A DNA stretch of 37,718 nt, taken from NCBI GenBank assembly GCA_905199755.1, contig CAJKHT010000021.1, positions 1-37,718 of the forward strand, given 5' to 3'. Below are positions 23,192 through 32,061 of this stretch, in pieces; within the stretch, counting starts at the first letter, position 1; every line of letters starts with the position of its first letter. The notes beneath the pieces are model-generated. The model was given only the letters and a program-made list of their open reading frames with translations, ran no database searches and was not told the DNA's origin. The DNA is from an uncultured Eubacteriales bacterium. GTDB taxonomy: Bacteria; Bacillota; Clostridia; UBA1381. A program made the position numbers and the translations under genes.

Positions 23192-23273
23192 GTTATTTTT
23201 GCGGTGCGCACGGGCAAAAAAAATACAATTTTAACAAAATAATGTCCGCGGAAAAGAAAATTTGCATAAAAGC

Positions 23274-23302
23274 TTGATATTGACACTAAAAAAAGGTATA
23301 AT
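23274..23302 (+). promoter_or_regulatory. Promoter of gltX
   Basis: TTGATA (23274-23279) and TATAAT (23297-23302) have a 17-nt spacer. A nearby TTGACA (23280-23285) with TATAAA (23305-23310) at 19 nt is a weaker alternative. The leader is only about 40 nt, with no room for a T-box. Confidence 0.78.
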
Positions 23303-23347
23303 AGTATAAAATGGTCTTTTTAGTGATTTTAACAAGGAGAATAATTA

Positions 23348-25009
23348 ATGGATAATAATATGGCTATGGCAGAATTATTGTTTGCCGATATAAAGAAAAC
23401 ACCCGAGGATTACGAAAGCAAATATCCTGCGCGAAACCTTAAAGAGGGCGCAAAGGTAACGCGTTTCGCGCCCAGCCCCACAGGCTTTCTGCATGTGGGT
23501 AGTCTGTTTGCGGCATTCGTTTCGCAAAGAGCCGCAAAGGCAACGGACGGCGTGTTCTATCTGCGTGTTGAGGATACGGATAAAAAGCGTGAGGTGGAAA
23601 ACGGGGTTACCGGTATAGTTGAGGGCTTAAACGATTTCGGCATAGTTCCCGATGAGGGCATGATAAACGAAACCGAGTCCACGGGTGCGTATGCGCCCTA
23701 TATCCAGAGCCGCCGTACGCATATCTACCAGGCATACGTTAAGCAGCTTGTGCAGCAGGGCATGGCATATCCGTGCTTTATGACCGAGGAGGAGGCTGCG
23801 GAAATCCGTGAAAAGCAGGAGCATGACAAGGAGCTGCCCGGAATTTACGGAAAGTATGCAAAATACAGGGATATAACCGTTGACGAAGCGAAAAAGCTTA
23901 TGGCAGAGGGCAGAGAGTACGTTTTAAGACTCAAATCCCCCGGAAAGCCGGACGGCAAGGTGTCGTTTAAGGACGCTGTAAAGGGCAATATAGAAATGCC
24001 CGAAAATATACTTGACGTGGTACTGCTCAAAAAGGACGGCACGCCTACATACCATTTTGCGCATGCCGTAGACGACCACCTCATGCACACAACAGATGTA
24101 ACGCGCGGTGACGAGTGGATTTCCTCCGCACCGATTCATTTGCAGCTGTTCCGTGTGCTCGGCTTTAAGGCGCCGAAATATGCGCATATTTCGCCGATTA
24201 TGAAAGAGGACGAGGAAACGGGCGGAAAGAGAAAGCTTTCAAAAAGAAAGGACCCCGAGGCGGCTGTTTCGTATTACAAGGAGGCAGGCTTCCCGAAAGA
24301 GGCGGTTCTCGAATATCTGATGACGATTGCAAATTCCGATTTCGAGGACTGGCGCCGTGCAAACAAAACCGCCCCGCTTGACGATTTCAAGTTCAGTCTT
24401 TCGAAAATGAGCAAGGCAGGTGCGTTGTTTGACCTTGTAAAGCTGGGTGATATAAGCAAGAATTATATCAGCACGCTAAATGCGGACGAGGTTTATTCCC
24501 GTGTACTCGAATGGGCAAAGGAATATAATGAAGAGCTTTATAAGCTGTTTGTAAAAGACGAAGCATACGCAAAGAGTATTCTGGGAATAGAGCGCGGAAA
24601 CGCAAAGCCGCGTAAGGATATAGCAAAGTGGTCGGACGTTCGTGATTATCTCGCATATTTCTATGACGAGCTGTGGGATAAGCAGCGAGATTTTGCGGAA
24701 AATGTTTCGGCTGCGGATTCGGCGGAAATATTAAAGGAATATAAGACAATTTATAAGCATGACGCACCCTCGGAGGACTGGTTCCCGGCTGTGCGTGAGC
24801 TTGCAATAAAGCTCGGCTTTGCCGGAGCGCCCAAGGAATACAAGAAAAATCCCGATATGTATAAGGGACATGTCGGCGATGTTGCCGGAGTTATAAGGGC
24901 AGCGGTCACCGGCAGAAGAAATACACCCGATTTATATGAAATAATGCAGGTTCTCGGTAATGACGAGGTTATGGCCCGTATTGACGAAGCAATTAAAATA
25001 TTAAGCTGA
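23348..25009 (+). CDS. gltX: Glutamyl-tRNA synthetase
   Basis: This class I synthetase charges tRNA-Glu. The 553-residue protein has the HIGH motif RFAPSPTGFLHVGSLFAAF (about residues 39-57), the GluRS-specific VTRGDEWISSAPIHLQLF region, the KMSKS-equivalent KRKLSKRKD, and a C-terminal helical anticodon-binding domain. Length is slightly above the bacterial norm because of an N-terminal extension of about 35 residues (MDNNMAMAELLFADIKKT). The ATG at 23348 is 8 nt after AAGGAG. It heads a run with glnS, an aminotransferase gene and trpS. Confidence 0.96.
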   Translation: MDNNMAMAELLFADIKKTPEDYESKYPARNLKEGAKVTRFAPSPTGFLHVGSLFAAFVSQRAAKATDGVFYLRVEDTDKKREVENGVTGIVEGLNDFGIVPDEGMINETESTGAYAPYIQSRRTHIYQAYVKQLVQQGMAYPCFMTEEEAAEIREKQEHDKELPGIYGKYAKYRDITVDEAKKLMAEGREYVLRLKSPGKPDGKVSFKDAVKGNIEMPENILDVVLLKKDGTPTYHFAHAVDDHLMHTTDVTRGDEWISSAPIHLQLFRVLGFKAPKYAHISPIMKEDEETGGKRKLSKRKDPEAAVSYYKEAGFPKEAVLEYLMTIANSDFEDWRRANKTAPLDDFKFSLSKMSKAGALFDLVKLGDISKNYISTLNADEVYSRVLEWAKEYNEELYKLFVKDEAYAKSILGIERGNAKPRKDIAKWSDVRDYLAYFYDELWDKQRDFAENVSAADSAEILKEYKTIYKHDAPSEDWFPAVRELAIKLGFAGAPKEYKKNPDMYKGHVGDVAGVIRAAVTGRRNTPDLYEIMQVLGNDEVMARIDEAIKILS

Positions 25010-25045
25010 TAAGAAAAATAATTCGGCACGGAAAGGACAGAAAAA

Positions 25046-26716
25046 ATGGAAGAATTTGTGAGCAAAAACTTTATTCAGGAGGCAATCGAAAAGGATTTGA
25101 AGGAAGGTCATTACGACCACGTTCAGACTCGTTTTCCTCCCGAACCGAACGGTTATCTTCATGTGGGACATGCCAAGGCAATATGCATAGATTTCGGCAT
25201 GGCGCAGCAGTATAACGGAACATGCAATCTGCGTCTTGACGATACAAACCCCGTAAAAGAGGATACGGAGTATATCGACGCAATCATGGAGGATATACAG
25301 TGGCTCGGCTTCAAGTGGGATAAGGTGCTTTACGCGTCCGATTATTTTGATGATATTTACAAATGTGCGGTTAAGCTTATCGAAAAAGGAAAAGCATATG
25401 TGTGCGACCTCTCGGCGGACGAAATCCGCGAGTACAGAGGAACGCTCACCGAGCCGGGAAAGAACAGTCCGTACCGCGACCGTTCAATCGAGGAAAATCT
25501 TGACCTGTTCAGGCGCATGACCGACGGTGAATTTCCCGACGGCTCAAAGGTGCTGCGTGCAAAAATAGATATGGCATCGCCCAATCTCAACATGCGCGAT
25601 CCCGTTATATACAGAATTTTGCGTGCGCATCATCACAGAACGGGCGATAAGTGGCTTGTTTATCCGATGTACGATTTCGCACACCCGATTTCCGATACGG
25701 TTGAGGGTGTTACACATTCGCTGTGTTCGCTTGAATTTGAGGATCACAGACCGCTGTATGACTGGTTCTTAAAGGAGCTTGAATTTGAAGCCCCGTCAAG
25801 ACAGATTGAGTTTGCGAGAATGAATCTTAACTATACGCTCACAAGCAAGCGCCGCTGCTTAAAGCTTGTGAGAGAGGGAATTGTCTCCGGCTGGGACGAT
25901 CCGAGAATGTCAACGCTCTGCGGCATGCGCCGCCGCGGCTACACTGCGGAGGCGATCCGTGATTTCTGCGAAAGAATAGGCGTTTCAAAGGCAAACAGCG
26001 TTATAGATTTTGCAATGCTCGAAGCATGCATAAGGGAGGATTTGAACAAAAAAGCTCCCCGTGCAATGGCTGTGCTGCATCCCATAAAGCTTATAATCGA
26101 CAACTATCCCGAGGACAAGACGGAAACAATAGAGGTTGAGGTAAATCCCGAGGACCCGTCAATGGGAGTGCGCGGAGTTGAATTTTCAAAGTATTTGTAC
26201 ATCGAGGCGGAGGATTTCCGTGAGGAGGCTCCCTCAAAATACCACAGACTTGTACCGGGCAGAGAGGTACGCTTAAAGAGTGCGTATTACGTTACCTGCA
26301 CCGGCTGCGACAAGGACGAAAACGGAAACGTCGTTGCCGTTCACTGCACATACGATCCCGAATCGAGGGGCGGACAGACTCCCGACGGCAGAAAAGTAAA
26401 GGGTACAATACATTTCGTAAGCGCCGCGCATGCACTTGATGCGGAAATACGTCTGTATGACAGACTTTTCAATGTGGAAAATCCGTCGGACGAAACAGGT
26501 GTGAGCGACTTCACCGAAAACCTTAATCCCAATTCGATGGTTGTGATTAAGAATGCAAAGCTTGAAAGCAATCTCAAATCCGCAAAGGTCGGCGACAAGT
26601 TCCAGTTCTTAAGAACAGGCTACTTCTGCAAGGATATTGACAGCACCGAAGAGATGCCGATATTTAATCGGACAGCTGCCCTCAAAGACTCTTGGAAAAA
26701 GCAAAACGAAAAATAA
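25046..26716 (+). CDS. glnS: Glutaminyl-tRNA synthetase
   Basis: This class I synthetase charges tRNA-Gln directly. The 556-residue length is typical of bacterial GlnRS. It shows KDLKEGHYDHVQTRFPPEPNGYLHVGHAKAI (HIGH motif HVGH), LRLDDTNPVKE, EFARMNLNYTLTSKRRCLKL (KMSKS equivalent), and the two-beta-barrel anticodon domain beginning near IKLIIDNYPEDKTE. Many Bacillota lack GlnRS and use GatCAB to amidate Glu-tRNA-Gln. The gene 36 nt after gltX gives both synthetases a shared transcript. GlnRS is thought to have entered bacteria by transfer, but base composition here does not look unlike its neighbours by eye. Confidence 0.97.
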   Translation: MEEFVSKNFIQEAIEKDLKEGHYDHVQTRFPPEPNGYLHVGHAKAICIDFGMAQQYNGTCNLRLDDTNPVKEDTEYIDAIMEDIQWLGFKWDKVLYASDYFDDIYKCAVKLIEKGKAYVCDLSADEIREYRGTLTEPGKNSPYRDRSIEENLDLFRRMTDGEFPDGSKVLRAKIDMASPNLNMRDPVIYRILRAHHHRTGDKWLVYPMYDFAHPISDTVEGVTHSLCSLEFEDHRPLYDWFLKELEFEAPSRQIEFARMNLNYTLTSKRRCLKLVREGIVSGWDDPRMSTLCGMRRRGYTAEAIRDFCERIGVSKANSVIDFAMLEACIREDLNKKAPRAMAVLHPIKLIIDNYPEDKTETIEVEVNPEDPSMGVRGVEFSKYLYIEAEDFREEAPSKYHRLVPGREVRLKSAYYVTCTGCDKDENGNVVAVHCTYDPESRGGQTPDGRKVKGTIHFVSAAHALDAEIRLYDRLFNVENPSDETGVSDFTENLNPNSMVVIKNAKLESNLKSAKVGDKFQFLRTGYFCKDIDSTEEMPIFNRTAALKDSWKKQNEK

Positions 26717-26741
26717 GCGGCGCATCTCAATATTAAACAAA

Positions 26742-26766
26742 GCCGCATATGCGGCGGAAACGGAGG
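26742..26766 (+). promoter_or_regulatory. Hairpin-GGAAAC-GGAGG leader before the aminotransferase gene
   Basis: GCCGC (26742-26746) pairs with GCGGC (26751-26755) over an ATAT loop. GGAAAC and then GGAGG (26762-26766) follow, 7 nt before the ATG at 26774. This is nearly the same layout as before pgsA and the EF-G paralogue. Confidence 0.6.
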
Positions 26767-26773
26767 AATAACA

Positions 26774-27967
26774 ATGGAATATACAGAGTTTTTTGCCGAC
26801 AGGGTAAGAGACATGAAAGGCTCGGCAATAAGGGAAATGTTCAAAAGAATGGCAGATCCCGAAATAATTTCGCTTGCCGGCGGAAATCCGGCATCGGAGC
26901 TTTTCCCCGGCGAGGAGCTTTCAAAAATTGCGGGAAAAATACTTATGACAAGTCCGGCGCTTGCTTTGCAGTACGGCACAACGGACGGTCATCCCAAAAT
27001 GAAAGAATGTGCAAAATCACGTGTTATGAAAGTCAATTCATTTGCGGATAATGACGAAATCCTTATAATGACGGGTGCAAACCAGGGCATCGACCTCACG
27101 GCAAAATCACTTCTTAACAAGGGTGACAAGGTTGTGGTTGAAAGCCCCAGCTTTATCGGCAGCCTTAACGCATTCCGCACCTATGAATGTGAGCTTCTGG
27201 GCGTGAGCGTTGAAAGCGACGGAATGAACATGGACGAGCTTGAAGAAACGCTAAAGAACAACACGGGCATAAAAATGATTTACACAATTCCGACATTCCA
27301 GAATCCGACAGGTGTTACAATGTCGCTTGAAAAGAGAAAGCGCATGCTTGAACTGGCAGGAAAGTACAACGTGCTTATTCTGGAGGATAACCCCTACGGC
27401 GATTTAAGATTTTCGGGCGAGGACGTTCCCACAATAAAATCACTCGATACCGAGGGCAGAGTTATTTATGCAGGCTCATTCTCAAAAATACTCTCGCCCG
27501 GTATGCGTCTGGGTTATCTTGCCGCGGACGCAAAAATCTGCGAAAAAATCGAGATATTAAAGCAGGTGAATGACGTACATACTCCCGTGCTGACACAGCT
27601 TATGTGCGTTGAGTTTATGAAAAAGTACAATATAGACAGCTATATAGAGAAAAACCGTAAGCTTTATGGCGAAAAATGCGCTGCAATGCTCGAAGCTATG
27701 GAAAAATATTTCCCCAAGGGCAAGGTTGAATGGACTGTCCCCGAGGGCGGTATATTCCTGTGGTGCAAGTGTCCGACAATCGAGGATATAACACCCGTGG
27801 TAAATGCGTGCCTTGAGAAAAAGGTTGCAATCGTACCCGGCTCAAACTTTGCCGTGGATATGTCCGCACCGTCAAATCAGTTCAGACTTAATTATTCGTC
27901 CGCGTCAATCGACAAGATACAAACCGCGGTTGAGCGTCTGGGCGGTGTGCTTACCGAGCTTCTGTAA
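26774..27967 (+). CDS. PLP-dependent aminotransferase, class I/II (2-aminoadipate aminotransferase/LysN-like)
   Basis: A 397-residue fold-type I aminotransferase. It has LAGGNPASELFP near the N-terminus, GANQGIDL in the PLP-phosphate region, YTIPTFQNPTGVTMS, EDNPYGDLRF with the PLP-binding Asp, SFSKILSPGMRLGY with the Schiff-base Lys, and FRLNYSSAS with the carboxylate-binding Arg. The N-terminal SLAGGNP and NPYGDLRF are typical of the LysN/aromatic/2-aminoadipate aminotransferase group, whose members have broad specificity. The substrate is therefore not assigned. It lies between glnS and trpS in the same direction. Confidence 0.9.
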   Translation: MEYTEFFADRVRDMKGSAIREMFKRMADPEIISLAGGNPASELFPGEELSKIAGKILMTSPALALQYGTTDGHPKMKECAKSRVMKVNSFADNDEILIMTGANQGIDLTAKSLLNKGDKVVVESPSFIGSLNAFRTYECELLGVSVESDGMNMDELEETLKNNTGIKMIYTIPTFQNPTGVTMSLEKRKRMLELAGKYNVLILEDNPYGDLRFSGEDVPTIKSLDTEGRVIYAGSFSKILSPGMRLGYLAADAKICEKIEILKQVNDVHTPVLTQLMCVEFMKKYNIDSYIEKNRKLYGEKCAAMLEAMEKYFPKGKVEWTVPEGGIFLWCKCPTIEDITPVVNACLEKKVAIVPGSNFAVDMSAPSNQFRLNYSSASIDKIQTAVERLGGVLTELL

Positions 27968-27990
27968 TACTTGAAAGGAATGAGACACAA

Positions 27991-28995
27991 ATGGATGATA
28001 AAAAAGTAATTTTCAGCGGAGTTCAGCCGTCGGGAAATATAACATTGGGAAACTATCTCGGAGCTATAAAAAACTGGGTTGGTATCCAGGACGATTACCG
28101 CTGCTATTATGCAATAATGGATATGCATTCCATAACGGTGCGTCAGAATCCGACAGAGCTTCGAAAGCGTACTCTCGATTTGTTAAAGCTTTATATTGCA
28201 TGCGGAATAAATCCCGAAAAGAGCCTGCTTTTTATACAGTCGCAAAATCACGCGCATGCGGAGCTTGCATGGATTTTAAACTGCTATACATACATGGGCG
28301 AGCTGTCCAGAATGACGCAGTTCAAGGATAAATGCGCAAAGCATGCCGACAATATAAATGCCGGACTTTTCACCTACCCCGTGCTGATGGCGGCGGATAT
28401 TCTGCTTTATCAGGCGGATTTGGTGCCCGTCGGCAAGGATCAGATGCAGCATATAGAAATATGCCGCGATATAGCGTCACGCTTTAACGGCATATACGGC
28501 GATGTATTCAAAATGCCCGAGGGTTATGTTCCGAAAGCGGGCGCAAAAATAATGAGCCTGCAGGAGCCGCTGAAAAAAATGTCGAAATCTGACGAAAACC
28601 CGAAAGCGTACATTTCCATGCTTGATGATTTCAGCGTAATATCAAAGAAGATAAAAAGCGCCGTTACCGACAGCGAGGGCGTTATAGAATACCGCAAGGA
28701 CGATGACGAAAAAGCCGGAATAAACAATCTTCTGACAATAATGGCTGCGGTTACGGGAAAAACTCCCGAACAGATTGCCGCAGAATATTCGGGCAAGGGC
28801 TACGGTGTTTTCAAGAACGACGTTGCGGAGGCTGTTGTCGAAGAAATCAGACCGATAAGAGAGGCTTATGACAAGCTTTCGGGTGATAAGCAGTATCTTG
28901 CCGAAATATATAAAAAAGGTGCGGAAACCGCAGGACGTATCGCACAGAGAACACTCAAAAAGGTTTATAAAAAGGTGGGCTTTGTGGTAGATTAA
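27991..28995 (+). CDS. trpS: Tryptophanyl-tRNA synthetase
   Basis: This class I synthetase charges tRNA-Trp. It has 334 residues, normal for bacterial TrpRS. Visible motifs are GVQPSGNITLGNYLGA (the HIGH equivalent, TLGN), the tryptophan-pocket region DMHSITV, VPVGKDQMQHIEICRDIA, and KKMSKSDENPKAYI. The ATG at 27991 follows AAAGGAATGAG. No T-box leader is present in the 23-nt gap after the aminotransferase gene, so regulation by uncharged tRNA is not evident. Confidence 0.97.
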   Translation: MDDKKVIFSGVQPSGNITLGNYLGAIKNWVGIQDDYRCYYAIMDMHSITVRQNPTELRKRTLDLLKLYIACGINPEKSLLFIQSQNHAHAELAWILNCYTYMGELSRMTQFKDKCAKHADNINAGLFTYPVLMAADILLYQADLVPVGKDQMQHIEICRDIASRFNGIYGDVFKMPEGYVPKAGAKIMSLQEPLKKMSKSDENPKAYISMLDDFSVISKKIKSAVTDSEGVIEYRKDDDEKAGINNLLTIMAAVTGKTPEQIAAEYSGKGYGVFKNDVAEAVVEEIRPIREAYDKLSGDKQYLAEIYKKGAETAGRIAQRTLKKVYKKVGFVVD

Positions 28996-29020
28996 CCGTC
29001 CGCCCCGAAAGGAGTTTATT

Positions 29021-30121
29021 ATGTCAACACAACAGGCATTAAACATGATTTTTGCATTTATCGTGTCATTTGTATTCACATTTGCCACAACGCCGCTCGC
29101 ACGGCGGTTTGCATATAAAATAGGAGCAATCGACGTGCCGAAGGACGGCAGAAGAATGCATAAAAAGCCTACGCCGCGTATCGGCGGACTGGCTATAGTA
29201 TTCGGATTTTTTGCGGCGGCGGTGTGCTTTGCCGATTATGAAGGCTCGGGACGTCAGTTCGTGGGTGTGAGCGCCGGTGCGCTGATACTCGTTGCCATGG
29301 GAATTGTGGACGACTGCAAAGCGCTTGACGCAAAGCTGAAATTTGTAATTCAGATAATTGCGGCGCTTATAACGATTTATGTTGGTGATATAAAGATTGA
29401 CGTTATCACAAACCCGAATCTGTTAAGCGACAATCCGTATTTCATACTTCCCGAATGGCTTTCCGTAACGGTTACAACGCTGTGGATTGTATTTATCACA
29501 AATGCCGTTAATTTCATTGACGGACTTGACGGACTCGCCGCCGGAGTAAGTGCGATAATGTCGGTATCCTTGGTATTCATATCCGTAAGAGTGGGAGATT
29601 ATTCGGTTGCACTTTTGGGGATTGCGCTTATGGGCTCCTGCTTCGGATTTCTGCCGTTCAATTTCAACCCGGCAAAAATCTTCATGGGCGATACGGGTTC
29701 GACATTTCTCGGATTTATGCTTGCCACGCTGTCGGTGCAGGGAGTGTTCAAGAGCTATGCGGTAATTTCGTTTGCCGTGCCGCTTTTAATACTCGGACTT
29801 CCGCTGTTTGACGCAAGCTTTGCCATGATAAGACGTGTGCTGTCGGGAAAAAGTCCGATGGTTGCGGACAGAGGACATCTGCATCACAGACTGATAGATA
29901 TGGGATTTTCTCAGAAGCAGACGGTGTTTATTCTTTATGCGATAAGCGGTGTTCTGGGAATTACCGCCGTTCTGCTTGCGGAAAGCGGTTTCCTGCGTGC
30001 GCTGCTGCTGCTTATATGCGTGCTGATATTCATTATGATAGGTTCGCTTTTGGGCAAAAATCCGCATCAGCATGACGATACGCGCGATAAAACAGATGAT
30101 ACTGAAAACAAGGACGATTGA
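29021..30121 (+). CDS. tagO: Undecaprenyl-phosphate N-acetylglucosaminyl-1-phosphate transferase (TagO/WecA-like)
   Basis: This multi-pass membrane enzyme (366 residues, about 10-11 helices) moves GlcNAc-1-phosphate onto undecaprenyl phosphate, the first step of teichoic-acid or similar wall-polymer synthesis. Diagnostic pieces are the cytosolic loop RMHKKPTPRIGGLAI, the catalytic MGIVDDCKALDAKLKF (DD motif), NAVNFIDGLDGLAAG, FMGDTGSTFLG and the HxHH-like DRGHLHHRLIDMG that separates TagO/WecA from MraY. The C-terminus ends in a charged tail. The neighbouring UDP-GlcNAc 2-epimerase gene, 26 nt downstream, supports a wall-polysaccharide role. Confidence 0.93.
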   Translation: MSTQQALNMIFAFIVSFVFTFATTPLARRFAYKIGAIDVPKDGRRMHKKPTPRIGGLAIVFGFFAAAVCFADYEGSGRQFVGVSAGALILVAMGIVDDCKALDAKLKFVIQIIAALITIYVGDIKIDVITNPNLLSDNPYFILPEWLSVTVTTLWIVFITNAVNFIDGLDGLAAGVSAIMSVSLVFISVRVGDYSVALLGIALMGSCFGFLPFNFNPAKIFMGDTGSTFLGFMLATLSVQGVFKSYAVISFAVPLLILGLPLFDASFAMIRRVLSGKSPMVADRGHLHHRLIDMGFSQKQTVFILYAISGVLGITAVLLAESGFLRALLLLICVLIFIMIGSLLGKNPHQHDDTRDKTDDTENKDD

Positions 30122-30147
30122 TTTTTAGCGGAGAGGACTGATACGAA

Positions 30148-31299
30148 ATGAAAAAAATAAAAGTACTTACCGTTTTCGGCACACGGCCCGAAGCGATTAA
30201 AATGGCACCTTTGGCAATAGAGCTTAATAAGTACGAAAACATAGACGCAAAGGTCTGCGTCACGGCGCAGCATCGGCAAATGCTTGACCAGGTGCTTGAA
30301 ATATTTAAAATAAAGCCGGATTATGACCTTGATATAATGAAAGACCGTCAGACTCTTGCCGGAATTACAACGAGAGTTCTTGAGGGCATGGACGATGTTA
30401 TAAAAGCCGAAAAGCCGGATATTATCCTCGTTCACGGCGACACATCGACAAGCTTTGTTGCCGCGCTTGCCGGATTTTATAATCAGGTTAAGGTCGGTCA
30501 TGTCGAGGCAGGCTTAAGAACATATGACAAATATTCGCCGTTCCCGGAGGAGATGAACCGTCAGCTTACGGGCAGAATTGCCGATATGAATTTCTCGCCC
30601 ACGGCGCAGAACAAAGCAAATCTTCTTAAGGAAAATGTTGATGAAAGCACAATATTCATAACGGGTAATACCGTTATAGACGCACTGAAAACAACGGTTC
30701 AGCCGAATTACCGCTTTAAGGATAAAACGCTCAATGAGATAGATTTTGAAAACAGACGCGTTATAATCGTAACTGCGCACAGACGTGAAAATCTCGGAAA
30801 GCCGCTTGAAAATATATGCAATGCGTTAAAGCATATTGTGGAAAAATATGAGGACGTTGAATTGGTTTATCCCGTTCATCTCAATCCGGCGGTGCGTGAA
30901 ACCGCATTCGGAATATTGGGAGACACCGAAAGAGTGCATCTGATAGATCCGCTTGATGTTCTGGAGCTGCATAATGCAATGTCAAAAAGCTTTATGGTGA
31001 TGACGGATTCGGGCGGAATACAGGAGGAGGCTCCCGCGCTTGCAAAGCCTGTGCTTGTGCTGCGCCGTGAGACGGAGCGCCCCGAGGCTGTTGAGGCAGG
31101 TACGGTAAAAATTGCCGGTGTTGACAAGGACGTTATAATAAGCCTTGCCGAGGAGCTTTTAGACAGTGAGGACGCATACAATAAAATGGCGCACGCCGCA
31201 AACCCCTACGGTGACGGAAACGCATCAAAAAGAATATGCGAGGCGCTTTTGTATGAATTTGGTATTTCAAATGAGCGTCCCGATGATTTTAAAATCTGA
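30148..31299 (+). CDS. wecB: UDP-N-acetylglucosamine 2-epimerase (non-hydrolysing)
   Basis: This cytosolic enzyme interconverts UDP-GlcNAc and UDP-ManNAc for wall polymers such as teichoic-acid linkage units. Over 383 residues it shows VFGTRPEAIKMAPL at the N-terminus, VHGDTSTSF, GHVEAGLRTYDKYSPFPEEMNRQL, FITGNTVIDAL, TAHRRENLGKP, and the C-terminal TDSGGIQEEAPALAKPVLVLRRETERPEA. All are hallmarks of the WecB/MnaA family. The ATG at 30148 lies 11 nt after GGAGAGG. Together with tagO it forms a two-gene polysaccharide unit ending at the terminator inside element E2. Confidence 0.96.
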   Translation: MKKIKVLTVFGTRPEAIKMAPLAIELNKYENIDAKVCVTAQHRQMLDQVLEIFKIKPDYDLDIMKDRQTLAGITTRVLEGMDDVIKAEKPDIILVHGDTSTSFVAALAGFYNQVKVGHVEAGLRTYDKYSPFPEEMNRQLTGRIADMNFSPTAQNKANLLKENVDESTIFITGNTVIDALKTTVQPNYRFKDKTLNEIDFENRRVIIVTAHRRENLGKPLENICNALKHIVEKYEDVELVYPVHLNPAVRETAFGILGDTERVHLIDPLDVLELHNAMSKSFMVMTDSGGIQEEAPALAKPVLVLRRETERPEAVEAGTVKIAGVDKDVIISLAEELLDSEDAYNKMAHAANPYGDGNASKRICEALLYEFGISNERPDDFKI

Positions 31300-31324
31300 G
31301 CCGTAAGTGACAGAATTTAAAAAG

Positions 31325-31420
31325 GAACCGAACCCCCAAAGGTCAGACCCTTTACAGCGCAGCGGTTTTATAACTGCTGCGCTTTATTTATATGGTTTTT
31401 GGGGTACTGATTTTCGGTTT
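31325..31420. repeat. Structured terminator element E2 (partner of 13796-13886)
   Basis: Arms GAACCGAA-CCCCCAAAGGTCAGA (31325-31347) and GGTTTTTGGGG-TACTGATTTTCGGTT (31394-31419) enclose a strong intrinsic terminator, AGCGCAGCGGTT-TTAT-AACTGCTGCGCT (31356-31383), followed by TTATTTATA. The arms match the reverse complement of element E1 at 13829-13867, which lacks the insert. The element lies between converging wecB and hxlR and overlaps the first two bases of the hxlR stop codon complement. Confidence 0.75.
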
Positions 31421-31748
31421 ATTGATTGACAATTGATTTGTAATAATTCCCGAAGTCGGCAAGCGTGTCAATAATCGGGAGCATTTTAAGCCCCAGCTCC
31501 GTCAGTCCGTACTCTACTCTCGGGGGCAGCTCGTGATAATCGTGACGGTAAGCAAGACCGTCGTCAATCATCTGGCGCAGGCTGTCCGTCAACACCTTTT
31601 GCGATATTCCGTCCAGGTCTCTTTGAAGCTCGTTAAACCTCCACGGACGCGCTTTCAGATTTCGAAGAATGAGAAGCTTCCATTTTCCGCCGATTAATGC
31701 TACAGCCGTTGCCACCGGGCATGCCGGCAATTCCTGTTTCGTTTTCAT
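31419..31748 (-). CDS. HxlR-family transcriptional regulator
   Basis: A winged-helix regulator of 109 residues with the HxlR pattern: CPVATAVALIGGKWKLLILRNL, RPWRFNELQRDLDGISQKVLTDSLRQMIDDGL and the wing RVEYGLTELGLKMLPII. The single N-terminal Cys (residue 10) just before the first helix matches the conserved thiol used for redox sensing in YodB/HypR-type HxlR proteins, so a redox or electrophile sensor is possible. It diverges from a cupin gene 313 bp away, which it probably controls. The leader of about 180 nt contains palindromic element D. Confidence 0.93.
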   Translation of the reverse strand: MKTKQELPACPVATAVALIGGKWKLLILRNLKARPWRFNELQRDLDGISQKVLTDSLRQMIDDGLAYRHDYHELPPRVEYGLTELGLKMLPIIDTLADFGNYYKSIVNQ

Positions 31749-31787
31749 TTATCACCATTCCTTTCCATGCTGTAAGACATAAAATTT

Positions 31788-31918
31788 AAGTCTGAAAGAA
31801 AATCGCTCAGGGTGCTGTACGGGCTGCACTTCTCGCTGCGGTTCGGTCACTGAACGGCTCTGCCTGTCAGAGCTACCCCTTGCAAAAAGTTGTGCTATGG
31901 GTGATTTTATTCAGACTT
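31788..31918. repeat. 131-nt palindromic element D in the hxlR leader
   Basis: Terminal inverted repeats AAGTCTGAA (31788-31796) and TTCAGACTT (31910-31918) are extended by AAAATC (31799-31804) with GATTTT (31903-31908). Inside are the hairpin GCTCTG-CCTGT-CAGAGC (31857-31873), GTTC/GAAC around 31841-31855 and further weak pairings. The whole forms a branched stem. Nothing in it reads as a gene. It is either a small non-autonomous mobile element or a structured 5' leader of hxlR; no target-site duplication is obvious. Confidence 0.65.
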
Positions 31919-31935
31919 TATCATCTTTTAGGTAT

Positions 31936-31964
31936 ATTATAGCACACATTTGAAAATTTGTATA
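31936..31964 (-). promoter_or_regulatory. Candidate hxlR promoter with overlapping palindrome
   Basis: On the minus strand a perfect TATAAT (31936-31941) has TATACA (31959-31964) 17 nt upstream. The latter overlaps the perfect palindrome TGTATACA (31959-31966), a plausible autoregulatory operator. Confidence 0.6.
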
Positions 31965-31985
31965 CAGTTATAAAAAAGTGCGTAC

Positions 31986-32014
31986 TTGTTTTTGGGTGTA
32001 TATGATGATAAACT
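31986..32014 (+). promoter_or_regulatory. Candidate cupin promoter
   Basis: TTGTTT (31986-31991) and TAAACT (32009-32014) are 17 nt apart, about 48 nt before the cupin ATG. It is a weak match (four of six at each box), consistent with a regulated promoter. Confidence 0.45.
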
Positions 32015-32061
32015 ATAGTCAAGCAAAAAGAAATTGCTGAAAAATCAGGGAGGTATATATC

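Noticed and set aside
23098..23347. A T-box riboswitch before gltX, or before trpS at 27968-27990
   Set aside because: No TGGNACCGCG-type T-box sequence or antiterminator is present, and the leaders are too short.
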